The notes: a model not told the origin generated them from the sequence alone. Shown: positions 15,872 to 23,283, numbered from the stretch's first letter. The stretch: 27,555 nucleotides of DNA from Vicinamibacteria bacterium (GCA_025938035.1 JAICQE010000038.1:1-27555); one strand, 5' to 3'. Numbers and translations are program-made.

Positions 15872-16964
15872 GGCGCTCGGCGGCGCAGTGGACGGGGAAC
15901 CACTGGCACCGCTGACCACGCTCGGCGTCGGCGGTCCTGCGCGATGGCTGCTGCGCGCGCGGACTGTCGAGGACGTCGATCGCGCGCATCGCTGGAGCAG
16001 GTCGAATGGCGCGCCGCTGTTCGTTCTCGGCGGAGGCAGCAATCTGGTGATCGCCGATGCCGGCTTCGACGGCCTGGTCGTGCACGTCGACGTTCGAGGG
16101 CGGGAACATGCGCGCGAGGGGACCGATACGCTCCTCACCGCCGGCGCGGGGGAGTCCTGGGACGAAACCGTTGCGGATTGCGTGGCGCGTGGTCTCGCTG
16201 GTCTGGAGTGCCTGTCGGGGATTCCCGGGACGGTGGGAGGAACGCCGATCCAGAACGTCGGCGCGTACGGCCAGGAGGTGGCGAACTGCATCGATCATCT
16301 CACCGCGTTCGACCGGGAGAACGGCGCACTGTGCACGCTGACCGGGCGTGACTGCGGCTTTTCCTATCGCACCAGCCGCTTCAAGCAGACCGACGGTGGT
16401 CGATTTGTGATCTGCACCGTGACATTCCGCCTGCGCGTGGCCCGGCCGACCACCACGTACCCCGACATCACGGAGCAGCTGTCGCGCGAGGGTGTATCAG
16501 CCCCGGACGTCGAGCATGTACGAAATGCCGTCCTTGCGGTGCGCCGGCGGAAAGGCATGGTGATCGACCCGGGCGATCCGGACACGCGCAGCGTCGGCTC
16601 GTTCTTCATGAACCCGGTGGTCACGGCGATCGGCAGAGATCGCGTCGCCGCAGTCGCCGGCGCGCAACCGCCTGCGTTTCCAGCAGATGGCGGCCGTGTC
16701 AAGCTTCCGGCCGCGTGGCTGATCGAGCGGGCAGGTTTCCGGCGCGGCGACACGGACGGCAATGTGGGGATTTCGACCAAACACACGCTCGCGTTGGTCA
16801 ATCGCGGTGGCGCGACGGCACGTGATGTGCTGAGATTTGCGGCACGTATCAAGCGCGGGGTGGTGGATCGATTCGGCATCAGCCTCCGGCCGGAGCCCGT
16901 GTTCGTCGGCTTCGGCCACAATCACGATCTCGAGTTCCTGACACATGTCCAGTCTCCTGATTGA
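15858..16964 (+). CDS. murB: UDP-N-acetylenolpyruvoylglucosamine reductase MurB
   Basis: MurB, an FAD enzyme, reduces UDP-GlcNAc-enolpyruvate (the MurA product) to UDP-MurNAc with NADPH. The 368-residue form is a type I MurB. Features: PLTTLGVGGPARWLLRA (about 16-32), LFVLGGGSNLVIAD (FAD pyrophosphate loop), GLECLSGIPGTVGGTPIQNVGAYG (substrate and FAD), FSYRTSRFK (type I tyrosine region), RSVGSFFMNPVV with the catalytic Ser, and the C-terminal RPEPVFVGFG with the Glu proton donor. TTG at 15858 is the favoured start, with an AGGAAG box at 15843-15848; it overlaps pxpBC by 14 bp. GTG at 15888 is an alternative. The stop lies 20 bp inside murA, so the two committed-step enzymes are coupled. Confidence 0.92.
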   Translation: MPSIEALGGAVDGEPLAPLTTLGVGGPARWLLRARTVEDVDRAHRWSRSNGAPLFVLGGGSNLVIADAGFDGLVVHVDVRGREHAREGTDTLLTAGAGESWDETVADCVARGLAGLECLSGIPGTVGGTPIQNVGAYGQEVANCIDHLTAFDRENGALCTLTGRDCGFSYRTSRFKQTDGGRFVICTVTFRLRVARPTTTYPDITEQLSREGVSAPDVEHVRNAVLAVRRRKGMVIDPGDPDTRSVGSFFMNPVVTAIGRDRVAAVAGAQPPAFPADGGRVKLPAAWLIERAGFRRGDTDGNVGISTKHTLALVNRGGATARDVLRFAARIKRGVVDRFGISLRPEPVFVGFGHNHDLEFLTHVQSPD

Positions 16965-18204
16965 GGGCGGCCACCGGCTGGAAGGCCGCGTCTCCGTCGA
17001 AGGCAACAAGAATGCGGCGCTGCCGCTGCTGGCCGCCTGCCTCCTGACCGACCAGGAGTGCGTGCTGACGAACGTGCCGCGCATCGGCGACGTCGAGGTC
17101 ATGGCGCGCCTGCTGCTCGACGTCGGCGCCGAAGTGGAGGGCATCGGCACGACCACGCTGCGGATCCGGACGCCGTCGGTCCGCACCCATTCTCCGGATC
17201 GAGCGCTCGTCGGCCGCCTGCGCGGCTCGGTGCTCCTCCTCGGGCCGCTGCTGGCGCGCGCCGGGCGTGCGCACATCGCGCCGCCCGGCGGTGATTTTCC
17301 TGCGCGCCGCTCCATTTCGACGCATCTCGAGGCGCTGCTCGCGATGGGCGCTCATGACGAGGGAGGTCCGGACCACGCGCTGCACGCGCCCGACGGGCTG
17401 AAACCGGCGTCGATGTATCTCGAAGAGGCGTCCGTCACAGGCACGGAGACTGCGCTGCTGGCTGCCGCGTCGGCGCCCGGACGCACCGAGATTCGAAACG
17501 CCGCGACCGAACCACACGTCGTCGAACTGTGCGAGTTCCTCGTCAAGATGGGCGCCGACATCTCCGGCATCGGCAGTTCGAAACTGCGCGTCGAAGGCGT
17601 CGGCAAGCTCTCGGGAGCGACGCACCAGCTTGGCGGCGACTATATCGAAGCAGGGAGCTGGGCGGTGGTCGCCGCGATCACAGGAGGAGAGATCGCCATC
17701 GGGGGCGCGCGCGATGAAGATATCGAGGTTGTCGCATCGGTGCTGAAGCGGATGAATGTCGACTGCGGCATGAAAGACGGTGTCTTCGAGGTCCGGCCGT
17801 CACGCCCGAAAGCGGTCCGCCGAATCACGACCGGACTCTGGCCGGCGTTTCCGAGCGACCTCGTCAGCCTGGTAACCGTTCTGGCGACTCAATCGCAGGG
17901 GCGCACACTCGTGCACGACTGGATGTATGAGCTGCGTCTGTTCGCGCTCGAGCAGATGAGCGGCATGGGCGCCGATCTGTTTCTGGCCGATGCGCATCGC
18001 ATTATCGTGACGGGGCCGACGCGGCTCCGGGGCGGACGCATCCTCGACAGCCGCGATCTGCGGTCCGGCATGTCGCTCATTGCCGCGGGACTGGCGGCGG
18101 ACGGTCAGACGCGCGTCGCGCCGCTCGAAACGGTCGAGCGCGGATACAGCAACGTCGTGCAGCGCCTGATCTCGCTTGGCGCACAGGTCGCCAAGATCGA
18201 ATAA
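16945..18204 (+). CDS. murA: MurA-type enolpyruvyl transferase with Asp117 in the catalytic loop
   Basis: MurA transfers enolpyruvate from PEP to UDP-GlcNAc, the first committed step of peptidoglycan synthesis. The 419 residues match the family: EGNKNAALPLLAACLLT (19-35) with Lys22, the loop PPGGDFPARRSISTH (113-127), FPSDL (302-306) with Asp305, and LETVERGYSNV near the C terminus. In the loop the usual Cys is Asp117, with Arg122 kept at the place of the family Arg. An Asp at this position is known from mycobacterial and chlamydial MurA and prevents covalent modification by fosfomycin. The following residues (FPARRSIS rather than AIGARPVD) and the SVTGTET stretch are also divergent. It could be a second MurA paralogue. 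Last gene of the cell-wall operon. Confidence 0.9.
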   Translation: MSSLLIEGGHRLEGRVSVEGNKNAALPLLAACLLTDQECVLTNVPRIGDVEVMARLLLDVGAEVEGIGTTTLRIRTPSVRTHSPDRALVGRLRGSVLLLGPLLARAGRAHIAPPGGDFPARRSISTHLEALLAMGAHDEGGPDHALHAPDGLKPASMYLEEASVTGTETALLAAASAPGRTEIRNAATEPHVVELCEFLVKMGADISGIGSSKLRVEGVGKLSGATHQLGGDYIEAGSWAVVAAITGGEIAIGGARDEDIEVVASVLKRMNVDCGMKDGVFEVRPSRPKAVRRITTGLWPAFPSDLVSLVTVLATQSQGRTLVHDWMYELRLFALEQMSGMGADLFLADAHRIIVTGPTRLRGGRILDSRDLRSGMSLIAAGLAADGQTRVAPLETVERGYSNVVQRLISLGAQVAKIE

Positions 18205-18213
18205 GCGCGGTAG

Positions 18214-18235
18214 AGGCCGACCTTCAGGTCGGCCT
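18214..18235. repeat. Perfect 10-bp-arm palindrome at the murA-lolA convergent junction
   Basis: AGGCCGACCT (18214-18223) and AGGTCGGCCT (18226-18235) are perfect inverted arms with a 2-bp centre. They lie between the convergent stops of murA (18204) and lolA (18246). There is no T-run on either strand, so a bidirectional termination or REP-like role is possible. Read on the minus strand the apex is CCTGAAGG and CTAC follows the second arm, the same layout as the palindrome at 22362-22379. Confidence 0.8.
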
Positions 18236-18245
18236 GTCAGGCCTT

Positions 18246-18926
18246 TCAGCGTCCGTCGTCTGTAACGACCTTGACGCCTGATGGGACTCGGAAAACGAAG
18301 TCCCGGTCGGACAGGCCGCGATTCTCTTTCATGTTGCTGAACGTCAGCGTCGATTCGCCGCCCTGGTGGTCCCGCGTCATGAGCGCGCGAATCTGGAGCG
18401 TGCCCGGATCGAGCGCGACGACGAGGTACTGGTACTCCGGCTCGTTCTTGCGCGGGACGAGTTTCAACGCCACACTGCCCTGAACCGGCGTCTCTGCGTA
18501 ACTGGCGGTGAAGTCCCGGGCGATGTCGCCGCGGCCGCTCAGGAACAGATCGGGCGTGCTGGCCTGACTCGCGACGTCTCTCTCCACCACCTGCTTGTCT
18601 TCCGGCACGTACCAGTACAGCTTCACGCCGTCCGACACCAGTTCTTTGCGCTCCGGCTTCGTGTAGGTCCAGCGCATCTTGCCGGGCTTTTTGATCGCCA
18701 CCGTCCCGCGTTCCTGCGACTGCGTCTTCAGCACGCCGGCGCGGTAACTCTGGACGAAATCGGCAGAGAAGTCGCGAATCGACTGATAACGTGCCTGCAG
18801 TTCCCTGGCAAGCGCGTCCGGCGACTTGCCAGCCTGTGCAGCGTTTGTCGCGCCCTGGCCGGCGATGACCGGCGCAAAGGTCGTGGTCACCGTAAGAGCG
18901 AGAAGGACGATCAGTTTTCGAGCCAC
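18246..18926 (-). CDS. lolA: Outer-membrane lipoprotein carrier protein LolA
   Basis: LolA is the periplasmic chaperone that carries lipoproteins from LolCDE in the inner membrane to the outer membrane, so the organism is a diderm. The 226-residue product begins with a signal peptide (basic ARK, then LIVLLALTVTTTFAPVIA). The mature part has the family features: ALARELQARYQSIRDFSADFVQSY near the N terminus, GTVAIKKPGKMRWTY, a YWYVPEDKQV strand, then the NMKENRGLSDRDFVFRVPSGVKVV ending. GTG at 18926 was chosen because it precedes the signal peptide directly; the frame open to 19154 would be antiphase to the upstream gene. It overlaps that gene by 16 bp. No Shine-Dalgarno sequence is visible, but a TATGCT lies 9 bp upstream. 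Confidence 0.9.
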   Translation of the reverse strand: MARKLIVLLALTVTTTFAPVIAGQGATNAAQAGKSPDALARELQARYQSIRDFSADFVQSYRAGVLKTQSQERGTVAIKKPGKMRWTYTKPERKELVSDGVKLYWYVPEDKQVVERDVASQASTPDLFLSGRGDIARDFTASYAETPVQGSVALKLVPRKNEPEYQYLVVALDPGTLQIRALMTRDHQGGESTLTFSNMKENRGLSDRDFVFRVPSGVKVVTDDGR

Positions 18927-20917
18927 GTCTTTTTGAGCATAGCACCTGAGCCGCGGGCGACCTGCTGAGGTACAGACGCCGGCATCCGCAGCCTGGCCTT
19001 CGGAGCGTATAAGCCGGCGGCGTAGCTGACGGCCGGCGATCCGTCCGGCTCGAACCACACGAGGCTGACGCCGCGCTCGATCGTCAGCACCGGCTCGCGC
19101 CCGCGCAGGACGTGACCAAACCCGGCCCGGCGGAACGTGTCGAACGGCAGCCACGACTCGATGCGCACCGCGAATGGGTCGCCGAGAATCGTGAACGCCG
19201 ATCGGAATGGACGGTTCGATTCGCGATGCTCGGCGCCGGGTTCACCGCTGATTCCGGCCCAGACCTGATAGCGTGTCGCGCTTCGGGGTGGAGCCGATCC
19301 ACCGGCGAGGATCGCGAGCGCCCGATCGAAATCGTCGATGTCGACCGCTTCGCCTCCTGCAGGCTCGAGCAGTGTCAGAACGTAGGGCGTGCCGCGCGGG
19401 AGGGCCTCAACGCGATCGGCAATTCCTCGCGGCGGGACGGTGTCTGCCGCGAGAGGAAAGAACGTTCCGTATGCGCTCACAACGCGGGCAGCGGCGTTGC
19501 CGGCGAGCACGACGTCGCGGCCGATCGCATGGTTGTCGGCCACCAGGAACGGAAGATGCGGCAGCACCTCTGCGGCTCGGCGCCATGCCAGCTGGCGCCG
19601 TTCGAATCGCGACGAATACAGGAGCGCGTTTTCCAGCTGCCAGTCCATGTCGGAGAGAAGCACGGCATTCGTGTCGCTGATGCCGGCGGTGACACCGGCG
19701 ACGAAGGCATCGGCGCGCCGATCGCGGCTGCGGTCGGCACTTGGCCATGTATCCCACCCACGCCATCCTGCATACGCGAGCAGAGCTGCGATTGCGACAC
19801 TCGACAGGAGGGGCACCCCTGAAAGGGACGCCCGACGAGTCGACGGCGTGTTGTCCGGAGGGCGTCCCTTGACGGAGCGCCATCCGGCAAACAGCGCGGC
19901 AATCGCCAGCGCGGTGAGCGCGTGACCGGGCAGAAAGAACACGTGAGGATCGCCGACGTTATAGGTGACGGCGAATATCGTGTTGACGAGGTAGGCGCTG
20001 ACAAAGAGCAGCGCCCATGGACGGGAGAAGAGCCATAGCCGGATGACGCCGGCGATGGCGAGCGCCAGACCGGCCAGTCCAAATTGCAGCCGCGCATCCC
20101 AGATCCACATCGCCATGCGTTCGGCGAGCTCACTCCGATCGACGCCGGCCATCATCGTGCCGCGCCAGTCCGACTTGGTTGCATCGAACCAGAACGTGGC
20201 GAGGCGATCGCTCCAACGCGGCGGCGCATCGATGTTCGTCCACACGAACAGGACGTTGGGCGCGTAGAGAAGAGCGCCGGCACCGGCGATGCCAATCGCC
20301 AGACCGATCGTGCCCGGCCGCAGGAGATCGCGCGGCCGCGGGTGCGCGAGCACGAGGAACAGCGCAAACGGCAGCAGCAGCAGAAGCATCGACAGGTGGT
20401 TGCCGAATGAAAGCGCATACACCGCGAAAAAGGCGGCGAGCCGGCGCCGTGTCGGCTGCTGGCTATACGCGTACAGCGCGAGCAGGCAGCAGGCGATCAG
20501 CGCGATGTGCAGGGTGTAGACCTCCGCGATGACCGACTGCGTCCAGAATGTGTGCGAGAAGGCGAGGAGCAGTCCGGCGGCGGCGCCGGCAGCGGCGCTC
20601 GTCGTCAGCAGGGCCGCGAAACACGTCAGCAGGCCTGCGGCGAGACCGCCCGCGAGCGCCGAGAACAGATTGAGTCCGCGCGCCGGGTTGTCCGGGCTGA
20701 CGGCGAGGACGAACGGCCGTGCGAGTGAGTAATACAAGGGGTAGGCCTGCCGCGCGCTCGTCTCCGGCCACAGGACGGCTGCCTGAAAGCCGCCGGTGTC
20801 GCCCAGATCCACGCCGGGAAGCAGCGTGCGGGCGTACACGGAGAACGCAATCGTTCCCACCACGCACGCAACGAGAACGGCGCCCCTGAACGGGGGCCCT
20901 GCGTTATCCGCGCGCAC
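18911..20917 (-). CDS. DUF2723 polytopic membrane protein, glycosyltransferase-like
   Basis: A 668-residue inner-membrane protein. The N-terminal segment FSVYARTLLPGVDLGDTGGFQAAVLW (about residues 20-45) has the Asp-Gly pattern of DUF2723 proteins, a group related to GT-C-fold glycosyltransferases. It is followed by roughly ten hydrophobic segments up to about residue 390, including SHTFWTQSVIAEVYTLH and NHLSMLLLLLPFALFLVLA, and a C-terminal soluble domain of about 250 residues. Family members are linked to protein or lipid glycosylation in Bacteroidetes and Acidobacteria; the substrate here is unknown. GTG at 20917 is preferred because it overlaps the preceding gene by only 14 bp and precedes the first helix; the frame open to 21031 lies inside the PHP gene. 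It overlaps lolA by 16 bp. Confidence 0.82.
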   Translation of the reverse strand: MRADNAGPPFRGAVLVACVVGTIAFSVYARTLLPGVDLGDTGGFQAAVLWPETSARQAYPLYYSLARPFVLAVSPDNPARGLNLFSALAGGLAAGLLTCFAALLTTSAAAGAAAGLLLAFSHTFWTQSVIAEVYTLHIALIACCLLALYAYSQQPTRRRLAAFFAVYALSFGNHLSMLLLLLPFALFLVLAHPRPRDLLRPGTIGLAIGIAGAGALLYAPNVLFVWTNIDAPPRWSDRLATFWFDATKSDWRGTMMAGVDRSELAERMAMWIWDARLQFGLAGLALAIAGVIRLWLFSRPWALLFVSAYLVNTIFAVTYNVGDPHVFFLPGHALTALAIAALFAGWRSVKGRPPDNTPSTRRASLSGVPLLSSVAIAALLAYAGWRGWDTWPSADRSRDRRADAFVAGVTAGISDTNAVLLSDMDWQLENALLYSSRFERRQLAWRRAAEVLPHLPFLVADNHAIGRDVVLAGNAAARVVSAYGTFFPLAADTVPPRGIADRVEALPRGTPYVLTLLEPAGGEAVDIDDFDRALAILAGGSAPPRSATRYQVWAGISGEPGAEHRESNRPFRSAFTILGDPFAVRIESWLPFDTFRRAGFGHVLRGREPVLTIERGVSLVWFEPDGSPAVSYAAGLYAPKARLRMPASVPQQVARGSGAMLKKTWLEN
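18936..18941 (-). promoter_or_regulatory. -10-like box 9 bp before the lolA start
   Basis: TATGCT on the minus strand, 9 bp before GTG 18926 and inside the end of the DUF2723 gene. Four of six bases match TATAAT. The spacing equals that of the GHMP kinase and pyrH boxes. A weak call on its own. Confidence 0.3.
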
Positions 20918-22193
20918 GTTTTCGGGCGACGAACGCGCGCACCTCGTCGAGGCCGCGTGTGTTGAGCACGTGCTCCGGCCCGATCCATCCGCGGCGAGCG
21001 GTGCCCACGCCGAAGCGCATCTGCCGGCCAAGTCCGTCCGACCGGTGACAATCGCTGTCGATGACGAGCGTTACGCCTGCGGCGACCGCGCGGCGCGCGA
21101 GCGCGCCGTCGAGATCGAGATGACCCGGGGCGCCGTCCACTTCCATGGCCGTTCCGGTTTCCGCGGCAGCCGCGAACAGCGCATCGAAGTCGAGCGGGTA
21201 ACCGCTCGAGCGCCCGGGCGTCCGGTTGGCGGGGTGGGTAATGACATTGACGAGCGGATGCCGGATCGCACGCAGGTACCGCTCGGTCAGCTTCGACGCA
21301 TCATGGCCGGCGTGGTCGTGCAGCGAGGCGAGGACGATGTCGAAACCGGCAAGTTGCTCGTCGTCGAAGTCGAGCGAACCGTCGTGCATGATATCGACTT
21401 CGACGCCGTGCAGGATCTGCACGCGCTTGACGCGCGCGCCGGCCCTCTGGATGTCTGCGCCCTGCCGGCGGATGTCGGATGCGGCCAGCTGGCGCGAGGC
21501 CGGCGCTCGTTCCGAGTGGTCGGTGATGGCGATGTATTCATATCCGAGCTGCTGGCTCGCGAATGCCATCTGCTCGATCGAGTCGCGTCCATCGCTCCAG
21601 GTACTGTGCATATGGAGATCGCCGCGGATATCGCCTGTGCTGACGAGCGGTGGCAGCTCGCCGCGCTCGGCGACGATGATTTCGTCGCCGTCCTCGCGAA
21701 GCTCGGGCGGAATCTCCGGCAGCTCCAGGTGGCGGTAGAAATCGGCTTCGGTGTCGCTGGACAGCGGCTGACCCTGGCGGTCGAGCAGGCGTGCCCGATC
21801 GAAGGTCAAGCCCAACCGCTGCGCACGCGTCTGGAGCGCGCTCGTGTGCGTTCGCGAACCGGTGTGCCAGACCAGCGCAGCGCCGGCCTCTTCCGGAACG
21901 GCGACGTGCACCGAGACCGTCCCGCGGTCGTTGCCGATGATGAGATGGGTTGCCGAGCGGGCGAGGATGACGGCGGCCGTCAGGCGCGCAAAGCCCGTCA
22001 GCACGTCATGGTGCGCAGCGGCGGGCGCCACTGCCAGCAGAGACACGTCGCCGACGGCCGGAGCGAAGCGGCGGAGGCTGCCGAGCGGCGTGATCGATCG
22101 CGCCGGGAGGCCGGCCCGCTGTGCATCGCGCATGACCGTTGACGCGAGCATATGCGCACGGCCGAGAGGAATTCTGGTCGTTATCGACGGCAC
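20904..22193 (-). CDS. PHP-domain protein, shortened PolX paralogue with degraded polymerase site
   Basis: A 429-residue protein whose sequence follows PolX (6371-8098) from the palm domain onward but lacks the first ~150 residues with the helix-hairpin-helix region. PLGSLRRFAPAVGDVSLLAV (36-55) aligns with PolX GSVRRGCETCGDIDILAV: Asp49 is kept but the second catalytic Asp is Ser51. The third is lost in TVSVHVAVP (Val95 for Asp239). WHTGSRTHT matches PolX YFTGSKAHN. The PHP domain keeps its metal ligands: DLHMHSTWSDGRD (192-204), ITDHS (223-227), GVEVDIM (263-269), SLHDHAG (290-296), THPANR (319-324) and DSDCHR (379-384). It is probably an active phosphoesterase or exonuclease without polymerase activity. 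GTG 22193 has no good ribosome binding site; ATG 22151 is an alternative. Confidence 0.85.
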   Translation of the reverse strand: MPSITTRIPLGRAHMLASTVMRDAQRAGLPARSITPLGSLRRFAPAVGDVSLLAVAPAAAHHDVLTGFARLTAAVILARSATHLIIGNDRGTVSVHVAVPEEAGAALVWHTGSRTHTSALQTRAQRLGLTFDRARLLDRQGQPLSSDTEADFYRHLELPEIPPELREDGDEIIVAERGELPPLVSTGDIRGDLHMHSTWSDGRDSIEQMAFASQQLGYEYIAITDHSERAPASRQLAASDIRRQGADIQRAGARVKRVQILHGVEVDIMHDGSLDFDDEQLAGFDIVLASLHDHAGHDASKLTERYLRAIRHPLVNVITHPANRTPGRSSGYPLDFDALFAAAAETGTAMEVDGAPGHLDLDGALARRAVAAGVTLVIDSDCHRSDGLGRQMRFGVGTARRGWIGPEHVLNTRGLDEVRAFVARKRARG

Positions 22194-22235
22194 GGAAGGG
22201 CTGGCGGACGTGTGGCCCGCCGGCCATCGTGCATT

Positions 22236-22379
22236 GTGACACTAACGCGCCGGGGTTTGTTCGTCAGCAGACAACTCGGACGCGCGTTAGTGTCACGAAA
22301 AGACACAGGACATTACAGCGCGGCTTTGGTTGCCGCGTCGCCGCGCTGTGACACTGACGCGGTCCGCCTGAAGGCGGAC
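22236..22379. repeat. Compound palindromic spacer with three GTGACACTRACGCG words
   Basis: Noncoding spacer between the GlsB-type gene and the PHP gene. GTGACACTAACGCGC (22236-22250) is perfectly mirrored at 22282-22296 (15-bp arms, 31-bp centre). A near copy of the same word (GTGACACTGACGCG) lies at 22348-22361. ACAGCGCGGC (22315-22324) pairs with 22340-22349 (10-bp arms), and GTCCGCCT (22362-22369) pairs with AGGCGGAC (22372-22379) around GA. It could be REP/BIME-like or a structured RNA leader; no reading frame explains it. Confidence 0.85.
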
Positions 22380-22419
22380 ACTACGTACTCCAGCGACGAG
22401 GTTTGTTTTTGAGCGCCTG

Positions 22420-22680
22420 CTACGGCGTCAGCGTGCGCCGCCGGGTCATCATGCGATACAGCGCGAGCAGTACGACCGCGCCGACGAACGACATGAGGTA
22501 ACCCGCCGGCTCGCCTTCGCCGTACCAGCCGAGCGCCCGGCCGGCGAAGCCGGCCAGCACGGCGCCGGCAATGCCGAGCAGCATGGTCACGATGATGCCG
22601 CCGGGATCGCGGCCAGGCATGATCAGCTTGGCCAGCGCTCCGACGACGAGACCGAACAACATCCATCCAAGAACGGCCAT
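22420..22680 (-). CDS. GlsB/YeaQ/YmgE family small membrane protein
   Basis: An 86-residue integral membrane protein of the transglycosylase-associated (GlsB/YeaQ/YmgE) family, often induced by stress but without a proven biochemical role. Three hydrophobic segments: VLGWMLFGLVVGALAKLIMP (3-22), GGIIVTMLLGIAGAVLAGFAGRALGW and YLMSFVGAVVLLALYRMM. The GxxxGxxAK..PG pattern of the first segment and the GGIIVTMLLGIAGA second segment are diagnostic. ATG at 22680 has a purine-rich GGAGGAAAAG box directly upstream on this strand; an extension to 22755 is not supported. The 5' leader contains a 9-bp inverted repeat at 22702-22736. Confidence 0.9.
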   Translation of the reverse strand: MAVLGWMLFGLVVGALAKLIMPGRDPGGIIVTMLLGIAGAVLAGFAGRALGWYGEGEPAGYLMSFVGAVVLLALYRMMTRRRTLTP

Positions 22681-22701
22681 CTTTTCCTCCCCCCGATCTG
22701 T

Positions 22702-22736
22702 GGTCCGCGCAGTGGCCCAGCGGGCAGGCGCGGACC
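22702..22736. repeat. 9-bp inverted repeat in the glsB-like leader
   Basis: GGTCCGCGC (22702-22710) and GCGCGGACC (22728-22736) are perfect arms around 17 bp, in the 153-bp spacer between the divergent GlsB-type and 22834 genes. It is either an operator for the divergent promoters or a hairpin in the 5' leader of the stress-type gene. Confidence 0.6.
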
Positions 22737-22820
22737 CCGCCAGCGCTGGTTGCAAGCGTGTTGCCTGCGTTCGAGTACCCGGGCTGTTGCAGCCGAGCTT
22801 TTTTCATGCGCGGGATTCGG

Positions 22821-22826
22821 TAGGAT
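22821..22826 (+). promoter_or_regulatory. -10-like box 7 bp before GTG 22834
   Basis: TAGGAT followed by 7 bp and the GTG of the hypothetical gene at 22834. The box overlaps an in-frame ATG at 22825, which argues that the true start is the GTG. No Shine-Dalgarno sequence is present. -35 unclear. Confidence 0.4.
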
Positions 22827-22833
22827 GTGTCCG

Positions 22834-23238
22834 GTGTTCTTCGAGCTTCGCGACGCGCTCACGCTTCCGCCGCTCGTCGGCCGGCGGCCGGGCGTCGACC
22901 TCGTCAAGACCTCGCGCCGGTCGAACTTCGTTGCCAGCATCACCGTCAGCCGTGAGGCCGACGAGGACGTCGGATTCCGGGAGGTCTTCATCCAGGTGGA
23001 CGGGAAGGACGTCGGCATGCTGCGGTTCGGCGACACCATCTCGCAGGAGCTTCCCGCCGGCCCGCATCGCATTCGAGCCCACAACACCCTGTTTTCGAAA
23101 ACGCACGACGTGGTACTGCAGCCGGGCGAGCACGCACGGTTCGTGGCGATCAACCGCGCAGGGTGGGGCACCTTCGGCTTGCTGATGATCCTCGGAGCCG
23201 CGCCTGTCTACCTGACGTTCGAGCGCGCGCGCGAGTAG
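22834..23238 (+). CDS. Hypothetical beta-rich protein with C-terminal hydrophobic tail
   Basis: A 134-residue protein, not recognised with certainty. The central region reads as beta strands with a PEGA/DUF2846-like pattern: EVFIQVDGKDVGMLRFGDTISQELP followed by AGPHRIRAHNTLFSKTHDVVLQPGEHARF. That pattern belongs to small domains that hold a short beta-sandwich at the membrane. The C terminus (WGTFGLLMILGAAPVYLTF) is hydrophobic, likely one membrane helix. GTG 22834 is preferred over ATG 22825 because a -10-like box ends at 22826; neither has a clear ribosome binding site. A tRNA gene follows after a 10-bp-arm hairpin. Confidence 0.7.
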   Translation: MFFELRDALTLPPLVGRRPGVDLVKTSRRSNFVASITVSREADEDVGFREVFIQVDGKDVGMLRFGDTISQELPAGPHRIRAHNTLFSKTHDVVLQPGEHARFVAINRAGWGTFGLLMILGAAPVYLTFERARE

Positions 23239-23283
23239 ACGGCGCTTCGGCCCGGCGCCGGCGCCTTTGGCGGGAAGCGCCGT
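23239..23283. repeat. Hairpin between the hypothetical gene and tRNA-Ala
   Basis: ACGGCGCTTC (23239-23248) pairs perfectly with GAAGCGCCGT (23274-23283); the 25-bp centre holds a further GC palindrome (GGCGCCGGCGCC). It starts directly after the stop of the upstream gene and may end its transcription, though no T-run follows. A -10-like TAAACT at 23286-23291 right after it could serve the tRNA gene. Confidence 0.55.

Noticed and set aside
14480..16291. A 603-codon open frame antisense to pxpBC and murB
   Set aside because: It lies opposite two genes with strong family motifs; its composition (Arg, Ala, His, Gln-rich, no domain) is that of a GC-rich antisense shadow.
18214..18235. Classical rho-independent terminator
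   Set aside because: Strong palindrome but no T-run on either side, so it is listed as a repeat with possible terminating function.
20796..22142. A 448-codon plus-strand frame opposite the PHP gene
   Set aside because: Shadow of the PHP gene, whose metal ligands are conserved on the minus strand.
20904..22193. The PHP gene as a frameshifted or truncated pseudogene of polX
   Set aside because: The frame is intact over 429 codons, overlaps its downstream neighbour neatly and keeps all PHP ligands, so it looks functional rather than decayed.
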